The notes under the pieces were generated by a model that searched no databases, was not told the DNA's origin, and saw only the letters and a list, made by a program, of their open reading frames with translations. A stretch of 64,000 nt of DNA from Sambucus nigra (taxonomy: Eukaryota > Streptophyta > Magnoliopsida > Dipsacales > Adoxaceae): NCBI GenBank assembly GCA_949130495.1, contig OX422207.1, forward strand, positions 785,468,384 through 785,532,383, given 5' to 3'. The translations under genes and the position numbers were made by a program. Below, in pieces: positions 33,070 through 49,439 of the stretch (its first letter is position 1; each line of letters opens with the position of its first letter).

Positions 33070-34596
33070 CGAAAGTACTTCTCATGTCATCAATAGAACC
33101 AGAACAATCACTATCACAAAACCCAAGTAACTTTATCTCAACATTCTTCTTATACATGATGCCAAAATCAGAAGTTCCTTAGATGTACCTCAACACTCTT
33201 TTTGCAGCCCCAAAATGAGTTTGACTCGACTTGTACATGTACCGAGACAATAAACTAGTAGCATATATGATATCCGGCCTCGTAGCCGTCAAGTACAACA
33301 AACTTCCAACCAAACTTCTATAAATAGATGCATCAACCTCTTTGCTTCCATCTTCTTTAAATAATTTTTCATTCACCACCAAAGGCGTAGCCACCGATTT
33401 GCAATTCATCATTTTGAATTGTTCAAGAAGGATTTTAGCATACTTCTTTTGGCAAATAAAAATACCATCTTCTTGTTGATAAATTTCAATGGCCAAGAAG
33501 TAATTTAGAAGATCCAAATCACTCATTTCATATTTTTTCATCATGTCACTTTTGAAATCTTCAATCATTTTTCCATCACTACCGGTAAACATCAAATCAT
33601 CAACGTAAAGAGAGACAATAAGAATACTTACTTCCCCGCTTTTACTTCTACACCATTTCATATACTTTATCTTTTGATGTATAAGGTTGGCTCACTTGTA
33701 CTTCTTTAAAAGCCTCTTTCATTGAAGTATGCATCAATCTCACTATACCATGCTCAAGGAGCTTGCTTCAAGCCATACAAGTCCTTTTTCAGCTTGTATA
33801 CCTTCTCTTACTCACCTTTCATCACGAATCCTTGAGGTTGGTCGATGTACACTGCTTCATTTAACACACCATTCAAGAATGCAGATTTTACATCAAGTTC
33901 ATACAAAAACCAACCTTTTTTAGTGGCCGTGGCAACAAGTGATCTAATTGTGTCAAGCCTTGCCACGGGTGAAAATGTCTCTTGAAAATCAATTCCGAGT
34001 TGTTGAGAATACCCCTTTGCTACAAGTCTTGCTTTGTTCTTTTGGATTGAGCCATCCGAATTAACGTTGCTTTTATAAATCCACTTTATACCAATGATCT
34101 CTTTATTTTTAGGCCTCTTCACCAATTCCCAAGTCTTGTTATTATCAATTACTTGAATTACTTCTTCCATTGCAGGCTGGTAGACTTTTTCATTTTTAGT
34201 ATCTTCAAAGGTCTCCGATTCAGCTACACAAAAATTACATCTAGCATACACATCATTTAGACTTTTTATTCTTCTTGGAGTTGAGCTTGGAGATGAGGAG
34301 TTTGAGTTTGATGGAGAACTTGAGGATGATTGTGAACTTGCATTTGGACCTACATTTGGAGACATTTGAGGAGCTTCTACATATTCCTCTTCATCTTCTT
34401 CAACACTTTGTGATTCTTCATTAGGGGTGATAACTTGATTTTGGGATTTTTTTTCTTTCCAATCCCAAAAGGCTTTCTCATAAAAAATCAGATATCTACA
34501 AATAATCACTTTGTTCCTCTTCAAGCTAAAGAGTCTATAGCCCTTTGATTTTGAGTTATACCCCACAAAGATGCATTTTTTCACTACTTTCATCAA
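33070..34596 (-). pseudogene. pol: Copia reverse transcriptase and start of RNase H
   Basis: From 34596 the - strand frame gives the integrase tail and then RT: WELVKRPKNKEIIGIKWIYK, FSPVARLDTIRSLVA, KSAFLNGVLNEAVYIDQPQG to 33808, a broken stretch (KLKKDLYGLKQA-type region), then SLYVDDLMFTG with catalytic YVDD at 33593-33607 and ATRPDIIYATSLLSRYM to 33179. After a stop the RNase H begins (IMYKKNVEIKLLGFCDSDC) and runs to STFGY, where the solo LTR cuts it. Lesions: stops at about 33805 and 33178, and a frameshift at about 33670-33720. Confidence 0.92.
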
Positions 34597-35329
34597 GCTT
34601 GTGTCTCACTTCTTTAGGGACATGAGCAAAGCAAATACAACCAAACACCCTCAAGTGATTCATGGATGGTTTTCTTCCATTCCATGCCTCAAATGGAGTT
34701 TGGTTTTCTACGGCCTTTATAGGGCATCTATTCATTAAATAAATCGCCGTATACACCGCTTCGACCCAAAAAGTATATGTCAGCCCTTTCTTATGTAACA
34801 TAGATTTTGTCATTTCCTCAATGGTTCTATTCTTCCTTTCCTCCACTCCATTTTGTTGTGGAGTATACCCAACCGTTAGTTGTCTTTCCATGCCAATATC
34901 TTCACAAAATTTATCAAACTCCTTAGATTTGTATTCTCCACCTCTATCACTTCTCAAAATTTTCAAGTAGTGACTACTTTGTTTTTCAACTAGTTTGTGA
35001 AAATTTCTAAAAATGGCATAAACATTTGATTTTTGCCGCATAAAATACACCCAAGTCATCCTTGTAAAATCATCAATAAAGGTAATGAAGTATTTGTTAC
35101 CGGTATGAGAACTGTTCTTCATTGGTCCACACACATCGGTATGAATAGGCTCCAATGGTGCTTTAGTTCTCCATGCTTTCTCCTTTGGAAAAGTCTCTCG
35201 GTGGTGCTTTCCAATAGCGCATCCTTCACAAACTCCATTTACTTCTTGGATGCTTGGCAGCCCGTAAACCATTCTCTTTTTATGCAAATTCTTCATACTT
35301 TGAAAATTCAAGTGCCCATATCTTCTATG
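34556..35329 (-). pseudogene. pol: Copia integrase
   Basis: The GAG_pre-integrase/zinc-binding region (HRRYGHLNFQSMKN, GVCEGCAIGKH) is followed by the catalytic core: HTDVCGPM with the first Asp, SDRGGEYKSKEF with the second, and TPQQNGVEERKNR with the Glu. A stop at 35327-35329 separates IWL from HRRYGH (a likely TGG to TGA/TAG change), and a frameshift at about 34590 near CIFVGY moves into the RT frame. The enzyme would insert copia cDNA into the genome. Confidence 0.92.
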
Positions 35330-36175
35330 TCATAACCATATGTCGTCAACCACATTCATCTTCAAGGCCACATTCTTTGAGTATCGAAAATTGAAAGGAA
35401 AACTTCTATTTTTTTCCATCTTGATATTTCCAACAACTTGGCTTCTCCCCCCTTTGTTAAAAATTCTGCACGAATCTTCTTCAAAGAGAATAGTGTACCC
35501 ATGTTCCGCAAGTTGCCCAACACTCGACAAATTCTGCTCTAAATCCGAAACTACTAACACATCTCGGATATACTTTGTTCCCTTCTCCGTCTCAATGGCT
35601 ATAGTACCATTGCCCTTTGTTTGGACTAAGGCACCATTACCCATCTTCACTTGAGAATTCGAGGAAGTATCCATAGAGGTACAAATATTTTGATCTCCAT
35701 TCATATGATTACTACACCCACTATCAACAAACCACAAATAATTTCTTTTCTCCGATGAACTTTGATAAGCAAAAAACATATTCCCCTCACATTCTTGTTC
35801 TTCAGTGAAGTTAGCTTGTTGGTTGTTCTTGAGCCGACAATCTTTTTTAACATGCCCAAATTTCTTGCAATTTTGACATTGTGGCTTTCTCCGGAACCAA
35901 CAATCTTTATCAATATGGCTACTTCTATTGCAAATACTACACTTTTGTTGATTAAAACATTCATTACTTTCTCTTCTTTCAAAATTATTTCTACCTCTTC
36001 CTCGAGTGTTTCTTCCTCTTCCTCTTCCATGTCTTCCACCTCTTGAAGATTCACCTTTGGGTTGATCAAAACATGGTTTGGCCCCAACATTGAGCTTAGA
36101 TTGAAAGGCACTCTCAACAGATTTTTCAGAGTGTCTACTCAACCTTTGCTCATATATTTTAATGGAACCGGTCAA
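35330..36175 (-). pseudogene. Copia nucleocapsid zinc knuckles and protease
   Basis: An Arg/Gly-rich stretch (RGGRHGRGRGRNTRGRGR) precedes two zinc knuckles of CX2CX4HX4C form (CSICNRSSHIDKDC, CQNCKKFGHVKKDC), which bind element RNA. The protease follows with the active site WFVDSGCSNHM. The stretch is unbroken for 281 codons between two stops, and sits in the same polyprotein as the gag upstream and the integrase downstream. Confidence 0.92.
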
Positions 36176-36178
36176 TTC

Positions 36179-36757
36179 TTAAACACTCAAAGAGGCTATT
36201 TCTTTAATTTCTTCAACAATGGCAACAATGGGGTCATACTTTTTCGGCAAACTAATCAAAATCTTTTCAACAATCCTTTGATCAAAAAGTTGTTCTCCAT
36301 ATGTTTTGATTTGATTCACAATCTCCATTAATCTAGAGAAATAATCTTTCAATATTTCCACATCCTTCATCTTCATATTCTCAAAATCTCTTCTTAAGGA
36401 CTGAATGTTAAAGCCCTTACCTTCAATGTACCTCTGAATTCTTTTTTGTAAAATATCCCAAGCCTCCTTTTCTTTGTTTTCATTGATGATTCTTGGAAAT
36501 ATTGTTTCAACTAACCCCTGTTGGATTAGGCTTAAAGCTTTTGCATCTTTCTTCTTGTGCTCCTTCAACTTTTGCTTTTGAGCTTCCGGCAAAGCTGTGA
36601 TATCCTCCGGTTCATCAAACTCATCTTCAATATACTCCCATAAATCAAATAAAAGGAAAATAGTTTTCATTTTTACAGACCAGAAATCATAGTTCTCTAC
36701 ATCAAAAATTGGAATGAAGGCTTGTTGGGTACCCATTTGGTTGCTAGAACTTACCAT
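36179..36757 (-). pseudogene. gag: Copia gag (UBN2-type)
   Basis: Starts at ATG 36757 with the copia gag signature FDVENYDFWSVKMKTIF and continues through WDILQKRIQRYIEG and VEKILISLPKKYDPIVAIVE, as in UBN2-family gag proteins. A stop at 36176-36178 ends it in the region LSV, immediately before LTGSI-like sequence that continues the domain, so the stop is a lesion and not a gag/pol boundary. It forms the particle shell. Confidence 0.92.
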
Positions 36758-36829
36758 AAATTTTAAGTCACTTTTCGTCGGATTTGTTTTCCGGTCAGTA
36801 AAGAAAATACACCCAACTCTTGATTTGAA

Positions 36830-36845
36830 CAGGGCTCTGATACCA
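36830..36845 (-). other. Copia primer-binding site (initiator-Met tRNA)
   Basis: On the - strand TGGTATCAGAGCCCTG, the classical plant copia site complementary to the 3' end of tRNA-iMet. It lies directly next to the 5' LTR; the LTR end AACA has become AAAAAAG. Confidence 0.93.
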
Positions 36846-36848
36846 CTT

Positions 36849-37118
36849 TTTTGGAGTTTAAATGAGAACTATATTGTTGTATTAGAAGAAGTGAAAAAGA
36901 AAGCAAGAGAAGTATTGTGGAGAAGTTAATCTTTTCATTTCAATGACAGCAAAGTTCTGGCAGCTGAGTACATATAAGAAAACAGGAGAGATACATTTAT
37001 TGTTATGCTGATTTTACTCCCCTATAACATATAATAGGTAGACTAGACTTTAGGACCACTAATGCACACATTAAAGACACATTAATTGCTCTACAGCCCC
37101 TATGCATTAATTTTAACA
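36849..37118 (-). repeat. Copia 5' LTR
   Basis: Matches 10629-10893; contains a short extra copy of AGACACATTAATTGC near 37070-37085. On the - strand it starts TGTTAAAATTAATGC at 37118. Confidence 0.9.
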
Positions 37119-38202
37119 GAAATAACACTTGACAATAACCAATAAATAATCCTTACGAACTCCTCAATCAGTTGCAACAATTTATTTGCTTTGATATTAC
37201 AATGAGCTCATAATAGCACATAAATAAATTATGTAAAGGGGGATCCAAACACGAATATATAAAAAAATACAAACACGGAAAAAAATTATTTTTTTGTACA
37301 AAACTCAGGGAAGAACAGTAACTACTTCCACATCCTGCATTATGGGGCTTCTCACGATGTATTAACAAAGTTGCTGAAACAACTGCTCCTTTGGGGCATA
37401 CAAACACTTAAGAAAAGAGGGAAGAGATAGTAGAAAATACACGTGCATAAGAAACACCAGGTTGCATAAATTCATTTCCATGGAAAAAATTACAAATTGA
37501 TGATACCTTTATAAGCGCAAACATTGGTGAGACCCTCCACATAAATTATTTGCAGCAATGTTCTCCATGAAAATGCCACCTTGAATCCCTCATATCACCC
37601 AAAAAAAATGAAACTCCATACTTTCTGCATTCAAGTAGACAAATAAAACCTACAGTGATGTAACTAAAAAAAAATAATTAGCTACATGAGAAACACATAA
37701 TAAAACCTCAATATAATTAGGTACATGAGATAATAAGACCATGGGATCGGACAGCTAAAACATACAATTACAACTACCCCACTCTAGAAGTGGATGCAAA
37801 TTGGAATTTGGGAGTTCGTCACCATCACAGTCACAATCAAAATGAAAAGTGAATAAGGCTAAAGGAGGTTTGGATCTAAAAAGCAAGGCATTAGGGCTAG
37901 GGGGAGAAGAAAAAGAGGAGAGAGTAGTTCATCCCATTTTTGTTGTAGTCTTGTGGACTTTTGTCATGCATGCCTTTGAATTGCAAATGGTCGAGTTGTG
38001 TGTCTGTTCACTACCATAGGGAAAGCATTTGCAAAAATCTATATGACTTCTAAGCATCTGTTTTACCATCGCTTAAATGAAGGGAGGACGAATATTTAGG
38101 GAATTGAAAAAGTCGCGAAAAATTGAGTTTGAAAGAAAAGATTAAAGTGCATTAATTGGTATTAAAACCTCTAATACTATCGTATTAGAGGTATAATATA
38201 GA
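37119..38202. other. AT-rich region left of the Helitron cluster
   Basis: No gene recognised. At 38202, on the - strand, it opens with TCTATATTATACC and a 24-nt palindrome (38168-38191), which is the 5' end of another Helitron-like element running leftward. No 3' end for that element was found, so it may have been cut by the older copia insertion or lost. Confidence 0.45.
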
Positions 38203-40968
<2,766 letters not shown>

Positions 40969-41973
40969 TGTCAAACTAGCATGTACCCCGTGCGATGCGC
41001 ATGTATATTATAATATTTGGTAATAATATAGTGAAAAAAGTAAATAAAATAAAGAGCTAATTACAAAATAAAAAATTTTGAGGATAAAAAATAATAATAA
41101 TGATAAAAACAAATTCATTATAAAAGTTATATGTCCATTACAAAAGTTCATCTCTTCATTTTTGTTTTACACACAAACACAGACTCCATCTAATTTGATT
41201 TCCAGTAAGTGTGATCATTATGATGTTTATTAATAGAAAATTATTAAAATCTAATATCTAATATAAAAAATGGTGTCTCTATTTGCAGATGTGCCACATG
41301 GCAATCTCCATTTAATTATGTGTAGCCAATGATATGTACTCGTTATTTACCATACAACTAAAAAAAGATTCGTAAAACTGAAATGAAGTGCCCCTCATTT
41401 ATTTGTACTTCTTTTTTGTTTATCGCCCCTCCCTAATGATCCTCTTCAATTTCCAATTCTATTTTACATATCTACCTCTTCATCTTATTCACCAAATTAA
41501 CTCTGTCGCTTCCCATGTTAATGAGATAAACTCTTGAACTCTAGACACCATTTCACTCCCCTGTTCTTATTTTGGTATGTATATAAGATTAGGTTTGCCA
41601 ATTATCATCAACAGGAAAAATTAATAAGGGAACTTTTGGTTAAGCCAAAGTAAGAAAGAGTGCAATATCAAAAAATGCAAAAATAGCCCCCTTGTAAGAA
41701 AATCCATGACGCAATCGACATTGAAGCCATGGAAATTTCCAGATTTTTTTAGTCAATCTAAATAAACATCAAGGTCCAGCCACCACCCTTAAGTCTTCCA
41801 AGCATAGCTGTAATTATTTATGTATTAAATAAAAATTTGAATTGTTATTAAATAAATTGTGTTTGATAATTGACATACTTATTTATGTTATTGATGTAGA
41901 ATTGATTTGTTTGCACAGATAATTGAGATTTCTTTTTCTTTTTCATTTTTCTTTTTGTATTTTATGTAAACTC

Positions 41974-41996
41974 CACACACACACCCACACCCACAC

Positions 41997-42065
<69 letters not shown>
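41974..42065. repeat. (CA)n, C-run and (TA)n microsatellites
   Basis: CA dinucleotides, a run of about 17 C (41997-42013), CA again, then TA up to the left end of the foldback element. ORFs across it are artefacts. Confidence 0.95.
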
Positions 42066-42580
<515 letters not shown>

Positions 42581-44306
42581 AAAAAATCTATAACACAATT
42601 ATAATGTTAATGTTTTATTAGTAACTGAAGTTGTAGATCATGATGTTCCAGTAATTTCCTTTGTCCGAGATTGAACTAAACATGTGAGAGTATACAATCT
42701 TATTAAAAAATTATAGCCAAGGTGGTGGACACTTTATTTGTCATTTGGTAGTATACATTTTATTTGTCAAAAAATTATTGATAGTGTAAACTCCATATTA
42801 TATCTGGCCATTGCGTGGGTAAATTAAAGGTCGCCAAATTCTTTATTTTATTGCATTCCAATATCCCAAAGTTGTTAAAAAAGTATAATTTTAGCAAAAA
42901 AATTGTATTAATATCTCACTCTCAGTATATTGTAATTATGTTCCTGATCAAATTAATACTAATTTTGTTTCTTTTTATTTAGTTCTCCAATAGACATTTA
43001 GCTTTCATTACAGGCCCTTTCATCTACCACATTAGTTCATCCATCCAAGTCTGGTGAATTTTGCAGTAATTTCTACAATGAAGCATGAGGTTTATCTTAT
43101 ATTTTAAGATTTTTTTACTATGTATAACATGTTAAATGATGTGTTGTTGGCCCCAAGAAATGGTAATCTGAGCATATAAATGTTTTTCCATAAACGTTTT
43201 ATGTTGTACTTTTATTTTGTATTTTCTTATATGGATTGTTTGTGCAGAAAGATATAAGGAAAACTTGAAGTAAATGAAAGTTTCTATATTAGAGTTGTAT
43301 TTGATACAATAAATTATTTAAATGATATACGCTAAGTAGAACTGTATTAAAGAAAATGAGAATAAATATGACTTCCCATCCTTAATATCGGTGTTTTTGG
43401 GTGATATATTGGCTTTGATTACATGTTGTATGAAGTTTGAATGTGTATTGCAACGTCAACATGTAGTTATGATGTATGGATCACAAATTAGTAATATATG
43501 TTATAAATTTTTAGTGCTTGAATAAAATTCACGATTTATTTATCTTTTTAGACTTGTAATTGATATATTGTTGGCGTTAATGATTCATTTATTAGAAATT
43601 TATAATAGAGTTATATATTTTCATGAGTACAAACTTTCACATTTTTTTCATCTCATGCTCTTTATTTTTATTTCTTTACCACATTTATCATGCCTTATTA
43701 TAAAATGCCTCCCTAATGGAATTGAGAAGAAATTTGTGAAAAATAAAAACTCACTATGCAGATTTGCATAGGTACAACTTCAAATTACAACATGTAAACA
43801 GATAGATTGGAGATAGAATGACAAAAATTTATATATCTTGATAACACAAAGGGAAGAAATCATTGTATAGATGCAAAATATACATAATACTGTAGACAGT
43901 AATGAAATTGAGAAGAAATTTGTGAAGAAAAAAAACTCACTGCAGATTTGCATAAATACAACTTCAAGCAGGTAAAAATGAAAAAAAACCCATAGAGAAT
44001 GAGAGCCAGAGAGAGAGAGAGAGAGAGGCATTTGCCTAGAGGATAAAGGGTCTATTATGGTGTTTTTAAAAGAGACTTGGGGAGAGTGCAGAGATGCAAG
44101 GAAGAGAGAGGGGGAAAAGAAAAATGAAGTGGGAAGAGGTTAAGTCTCTTGACCTCCTAAAACAACTTAAAATGAATGAAACTACCTTCAAAATTAAAAT
44201 CTTCCGCTTTATAAGTATTACATATATAAAGATATAAATTTAAATAAAATATATATCAAGTACTATCAATACCTCTAATACTATTGTATTAGAGGTATAA
44301 TATAGA

Positions 44307-44799
44307 TAATGAATAATGAATAATGGTACGCAATAACTCATACTTCTCGAGTTTCTCTTTTGAGAGTGATGGAGACAACTCTCCTACTACATATTACATG
44401 CAGTTTTCATTTTATGAGGAGCGATTTCAATAAGATACATTTATATATACATGTACAAAGTTTATGAAGCTGCTGAATCACAACATACAACACTGGTTTT
44501 ACATACGGATTGTCATAGCTATCTCATTTAGTACTCTATTAACAATTTGAATTTGTTATTCCAAACAATTATGTCTCTTTTGGAGGTTAGAACTACCAAT
44601 ACACTCTTATGTACCCCCCTCCCCCCATAGAACTTAGTTTCTTTTTGAAATATGAGGATTTTAATCACAAGTTAAATATATGTAATTGAATCCAAAGTAA
44701 TTTATGTTCAATTAATTTAATTGTGTAATGTAAACATAATACATTTAAGATATTTTGTTCTCTAAAAATCACTCGTGCATCGCACGGACTACATGCTAA
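44307..44799 (+). mobile_element. Fragment with a + strand Helitron-like 3' end
   Basis: It ends on the + strand with CTCGTGCATCGCACGG, then ACTACATGCTAA and T, a hairpin plus CTRR end like those of elements 1 and 2 but in the other orientation. No matching 5' TC end was found before it, so it is probably truncated by element 2. Confidence 0.45.
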
Positions 44800-45856
44800 T
44801 TATACCTCTAATACCATAGTATTAGAGGTATTAATGCTGTAACTAATGTCAAAATCAATTTATTAAATTTTTCCTCAATTTTAGTCTGTTCACATGCATT
44901 TTATCTTATCACTCGTTTATTTATTGAATAGCATGTACTAAATATTTCCTGAATTTTAACTTGTCCACATGACAACCTATCTTATCACCCATTTATTTAA
45001 GTCCTATTTCATTGCGCAAATTATTTGATTATGTAAATTGATTCATTGTTAATTAGTGAATTGTAAATGAGTGTATTTGAAATGAGTTTAAATGTAATTT
45101 TGGTAATCTGAAATCGATGTTAAGGTTTAATGAAAAAAGGATAATAACAAATAAAATAAATTAAAAGAGAAGGGGGGAGGAAGAGGGGGGAGCATGCACT
45201 TTAGGTGACTCCTATTTGAAATGGACGCATTTCATATTTTTTGTAAAATGATCTAATTTCAGATTTTACACAGTAACTAAAATGGGAAAATTAATTAATC
45301 ATTTCATTAATGGAACCAAACACAATTAATGGGTCAATTTGTAAATGAACCAATTTATTAATGAGATAATTAACAATTTTGGGGCAGCTAAACGGAGCCT
45401 TATTAAATAAGATGGGAGCACGTATATCAAGTGATGTTTTTACTGAACCTTTTTGTCGTTCAACAAAAATAGGATAAATTTTTAGAGCATATAAACTTTT
45501 TTATAGGATATAGAGAGTAACACTAAAAAAAGTCACTTTATCCTTACCATCATTTTAATTTTTATAGGATGTAAATTTTTCACTTAAAAACTTGCACTAA
45601 CCATGGCATGTATTAAAAAAGATGACTCTATTGAAATCTCAGATATTTCGAATATACCCCGATAGCTGAGTCTCAGATGAGAACTTTCAATTAATATATT
45701 AAATTAGGTGGGTATAAAATTTATAAATAATAGAAAATGGAGCATTTACAAAGACAAACTGATAGAGTTCTTGACTGGGTACAAAATTTATAAAGACAAA
45801 CTATAGAATAACTTTTTATATATCAAATATTTCTCTAAAAGTAAAAATATAGTTTT

Positions 45857-45899
<43 letters not shown>

Positions 45900-46114
45900 C
45901 ATTTTTCTCATTTTTTAGTTGAAAGTAGAAATATTTCAAACTAGATCCACACTAGGATAAATTGTTTACATATATATATATATATTAAAGTATGTATGTT
46001 TTGAGAAAAATATTAAAGTATATATTTTTACATTAAAGTATATATTTATAAAGACAAACTATAGGATGACTTTTTATATATCAAATATTTCTCTAAAAGT
46101 AAAAATATAGTTTT

Positions 46115-46153
<39 letters not shown>

Positions 46154-46671
46154 TCATTTTTCTCATTTTTTAGTTGAAAGTAGAAATATTTCAAACTAGA
46201 TCCACACTAGGATAATTTTTTTTACATGTATATATATTAAAGTATGTATTTTTTGAGAAAAAATATTAAAGTATATATTTTTTGAAAAAAATATTAAAGT
46301 ATGTGATTTGCTAACACTTTAAAACAATTTGTTTTGGAGGAATTTGTTTCTTTCCTAGCTTCACCTTTGAGTGTTATTTCTTTACAAAAGATATTATATT
46401 TGAAATGAGTTTTCTACATTTGGTACAATAATGTTTGATTACTTAACTTTAAAACATTGAACAAAGTTTGTATCATAGTATTTTAGTTGCATATAAAGTT
46501 GAAAAAAATACAACACTTTTTAGTTTATTTTAATCATACAATAGATGAAAAAATAGAGAATCAGTATAATGTTTTTAAGATAAGATATTAAATTTATGAC
46601 ATATATATACTATTTTTTTAAAATTATTTTTATGTGTTTATAACACATCGCTCGTGCATCGCACATGTTGT
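44800..46671 (+). mobile_element. Possible decayed Helitron-like element 4
   Basis: It opens with TTATACCTCTAATACC and the family palindrome (44804-44827) directly after the CTAA end of the preceding element, lacking the outer TCTATA. At 46648-46662 it has CTCGTGCATCGCAC, the family hairpin, but then TGTTGTAAG without a CTRR end. No coding region. Confidence 0.4.
45787..46275. repeat. 258-bp tandem duplication
   Basis: The segment starting TTTATAAAGACAAACTATAG at 45787 is repeated from 46045 with few differences, including a (TA)n run, a T-run and GAAAGTAGAAATATTTCAAA. Confidence 0.85.
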
Positions 46672-48100
46672 AAGATACTATTTTATAACACTCCCCACTA
46701 TTCAATGATTATTGTCTCATTAAAACCTTACTAAGTAAAAAATCAGTAAAAAATCAAAGTGAAGGAAAAAAAGTACAACTATTGTGATCATTGAATCGGT
46801 GTTGGATGCGTTGAGTGTTGCCTCGCTAAAACCTTTAACTGGAAAACCAAATGGGAAAAGAATTGTTAAAGAAAAAAGAGTACAACGCGCATGTGTCCAA
46901 AATATCATGTTCTTAGATTTTCCCCTTGATCAAATGCTCCTCTTGCTTGGATATTCCCCCTCACTATGGCATTTCTCTGATGATTGAGTCGATGCATACC
47001 AGTCTCACACACAACCTTCTGAAATGCTATTTTAACTTGATGAATAAATTTGATTGATTGTTACTTCAATTTCATTTCACTTCATAAGCTCAACTTCCAC
47101 AAGACTTGGGTGAAGAGAGATTAACATGTCACTTTATTAGATCTATTTGACTTCAATAGTATAACTCTTATGGATTTTATGTATTTCATAACTCTTCTTG
47201 AGTTCATGCATGTAAAAGAACTGAAATAGGTTAGTTATATCTCCCTCGATATAGCCTCTTTGAGTTTGAGTTAGACAATCACCGTTGCCTTCATAAGTAG
47301 TAGTACGACCATATATCGTTTAAGGCAAATCATAAGTTCTTTTATTGTTCCATGTGGGCATCATGGAAATGATACGCATGTACATTACTAACTTGATGTG
47401 GATCGTTAGATTTACAAAGTATTACACCAATAATTCCATGAGAGTATCATATAATGCTGATATTAGTCCTATACTTTGCAAGTCAATTATAATCATTTGT
47501 TGCCAAAATATTGATTGCAACTATAGTATATAGCATCATGGATTGTGTCATATATAGAAATATAACAATAACGTAAAAGTACTGTACTTTTAGACCAAAT
47601 ACTATAATAACACGAACATATGGTATTTCAGGACCAATTTTATATTAATATCCAAATACCGGTGACCATGAGTATACTAAATTGTATCTTAATATTTGTT
47701 AAAGCATTGCAGGATTTTTCAAACCATTTGACTATGGATTTAAGTTTAACATAAATTGTACTCGATCTGCAAGTCGAGATAATAACTAGTTACCCCAAGG
47801 TCATTCATTTTTGAATTCCTTATTTGGATATATTGCATTTCAATTGATCTCTTCAGGAGCACATCCATTTAAGAATATTTTTGATGGCACACTTGCATAT
47901 ATGATTGTTTTTTATACCCGTCCTTAGACAAATATTTACTAAGACGGTTATACCTACATCGATTTGGATTGTCTGCTATATAATGAACGTCTTAGTATAG
48001 TTGAGTTTATTATTTCTGGCAAATAAAATTCACATAGAATTTTTATATGTATTCTTTGTCTAAGTCCTGTATATATAAGCAGTTATAATATTCACAAGTA
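46672..48100. other. Unassigned AT-rich region
   Basis: Non-coding on both strands. TAACACTCCCCACT at 46684 resembles the LTR-end plus polypurine tract of a - strand copia element (compare TAACACTCCCCCTT at 10889), and two diverged copies of a unit ending AAAAGAGTACAAC lie at 46701-46780 and 46790-46883. This may be a much decayed copia 3' region; no coding domain could be recognised. Confidence 0.35.
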
Positions 48101-48229
48101 TCATATAATATATTTTGAAAAACTACTAAGCTAGTTGTGGCCATCTCATCTCCTTTCCGGGGTGGGGGAGGGAGTGAAGATCTCAAACCCTCTTCCTCTT
48201 AGGAGCGCTTCAACTGTCGTCGATGTGGG

Positions 48230-48430
48230 GTGATGTAAAAAGATGCCGCTAGATTATTTTGCACAAAACAGGAAAAAGAACATATTGCCGCCTCGAGAGA
48301 GTGGCATGAAAGACAAACAGATGCTTATGAAAACAAAGTTCAGAGCTTCGGGAGCTAAGTTACGGAATGGGAAGGTGTTAGGCACCTATCCCGCCCTTCG
48401 GTCTCTCATGGGCTTATGTTACTATTTTCC
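48230..48430. other. Segment resembling a conserved Ogre/Tat LTR motif
   Basis: TTCGGGAGCTAAGTTACGGA, followed by ATGGGAAGGTGTTAGGCACC, resembles, from memory, a stretch found near the ends of Ogre-type LTRs. It supports placing the 3' LTR of Tat3 here. The 63-codon ORF across it is not considered a gene. Confidence 0.4.
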
Positions 48431-49290
48431 TTAATTTCTCCGCAAAATGTGTGTGCGTGCATATATAAATGGAGATCGGAATCGCCCAACTCATATCATG
48501 GAAAAGGTAGAGTGAGGTCATCGAAAAGAATGTTTTCGAAATAATATTTAAAAAAATACGATGCATGCGTTAATCGAAACATTGATCGTTATGATGAAAC
48601 GATAATATACGTTGGATAAAACGCCAATAAGGATAAAAAAATATAATATATATTAAAATAATGTATAGATGAAAAGGTGACAAATGCGAAAATGGGAAAA
48701 TTGAACTCGAGTCTTGGGTTTTAGCTCAAAATGCCCACGTAACCTATAAAGGCATCAAAGTCCACGTAGTTCACATGTGGCATAAGGGTGGGGTTTATCC
48801 CATAGATTCGAACGGGAATTTATTATATGTGTGTGTGTGTTTGTAGAAAATGTATTTTTGTTTTGAAAAATTGTGGTGGATAATCCAATTTGAATTTATA
48901 GATGTAACCCCCTTTTTTTTTATAAAAAATAAAGTATGTGCAATATAACATATAAAGGATGAGATATTAATGTGTATGAACTAAAGTGAAAATTAAATTA
49001 AGAATTTATTTAACTAATGTATATATAAAGAATTTTAAAGAGAGAGAAAGGATTTGGCCCTTCTTTGGAGAATTGAGGCTTGATCTTGATCCTTGATGAA
49101 ATCCCTTGAGTGTTGAGATGAATGTTAGATAAGAGAGAATGATATTTATCTAAATTGGGTATGAAAAAGATGGGAATGAGAAATGGAAAGGAATTTCACT
49201 CAACAAAACTCCGTTGATTGCAAGAGAATGTTGTTAAGATCACTCATATTGATGGATCTGATGTCTGTCCTGGGAGTGAGTTATGCCCTC

Positions 49291-49298
49291 TATTTATA
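49291..49298 (-). promoter_or_regulatory. Possible TATA box of the Tat3 3' LTR
   Basis: TATTTATA on the + strand (TATAAATA on the -), the same form as in the Tat2 LTRs, in the region placed as LTR by context. Confidence 0.35.
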
Positions 49299-49439
49299 GG
49301 GTAAGGGGGTGACTATTGTCATAGCCCTAACCCTTCTAATCAGTAGGTAACCTTAGGCACACTGTCGATAAGCAGGGGAATGAACCTGCCAATCAGTATT
49401 TTTGAGTAGATTTTTCCAAAAAAATGATCGTAGAACACA

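Larger units (their letters stand above)
10629..37118 (-). mobile_element. Ty1/copia LTR retrotransposon (TNT1-94-like), split by two insertions
   Basis: Two related LTRs (10629-10893 and about 36849-37118, roughly 95% alike by eye) enclose a - strand gag-pol with copia order: gag, protease, integrase, RT, RNase H. A primer-binding site complementary to initiator-Met tRNA (36830-36845) follows the 5' LTR, and a polypurine tract precedes the 3' LTR. Without the Tat2 and solo-LTR insertions it is about 4.7 kb, normal for copia. The RNase H coding sequence reads straight across both insertions. Flanking 5-mers AAAAT and GAAAT differ by one base and may be a decayed target duplication. Confidence 0.93.

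Noticed and set aside
37168..37407. 79-codon - strand ORF in the copia flank
   Set aside because: No recognisable domain, no splice or conservation evidence; left as unassigned.
48243..48434. 63-codon ORF as a small gene
   Set aside because: Falls in a segment that looks like a conserved LTR motif; no homologue or initiation context to support it.
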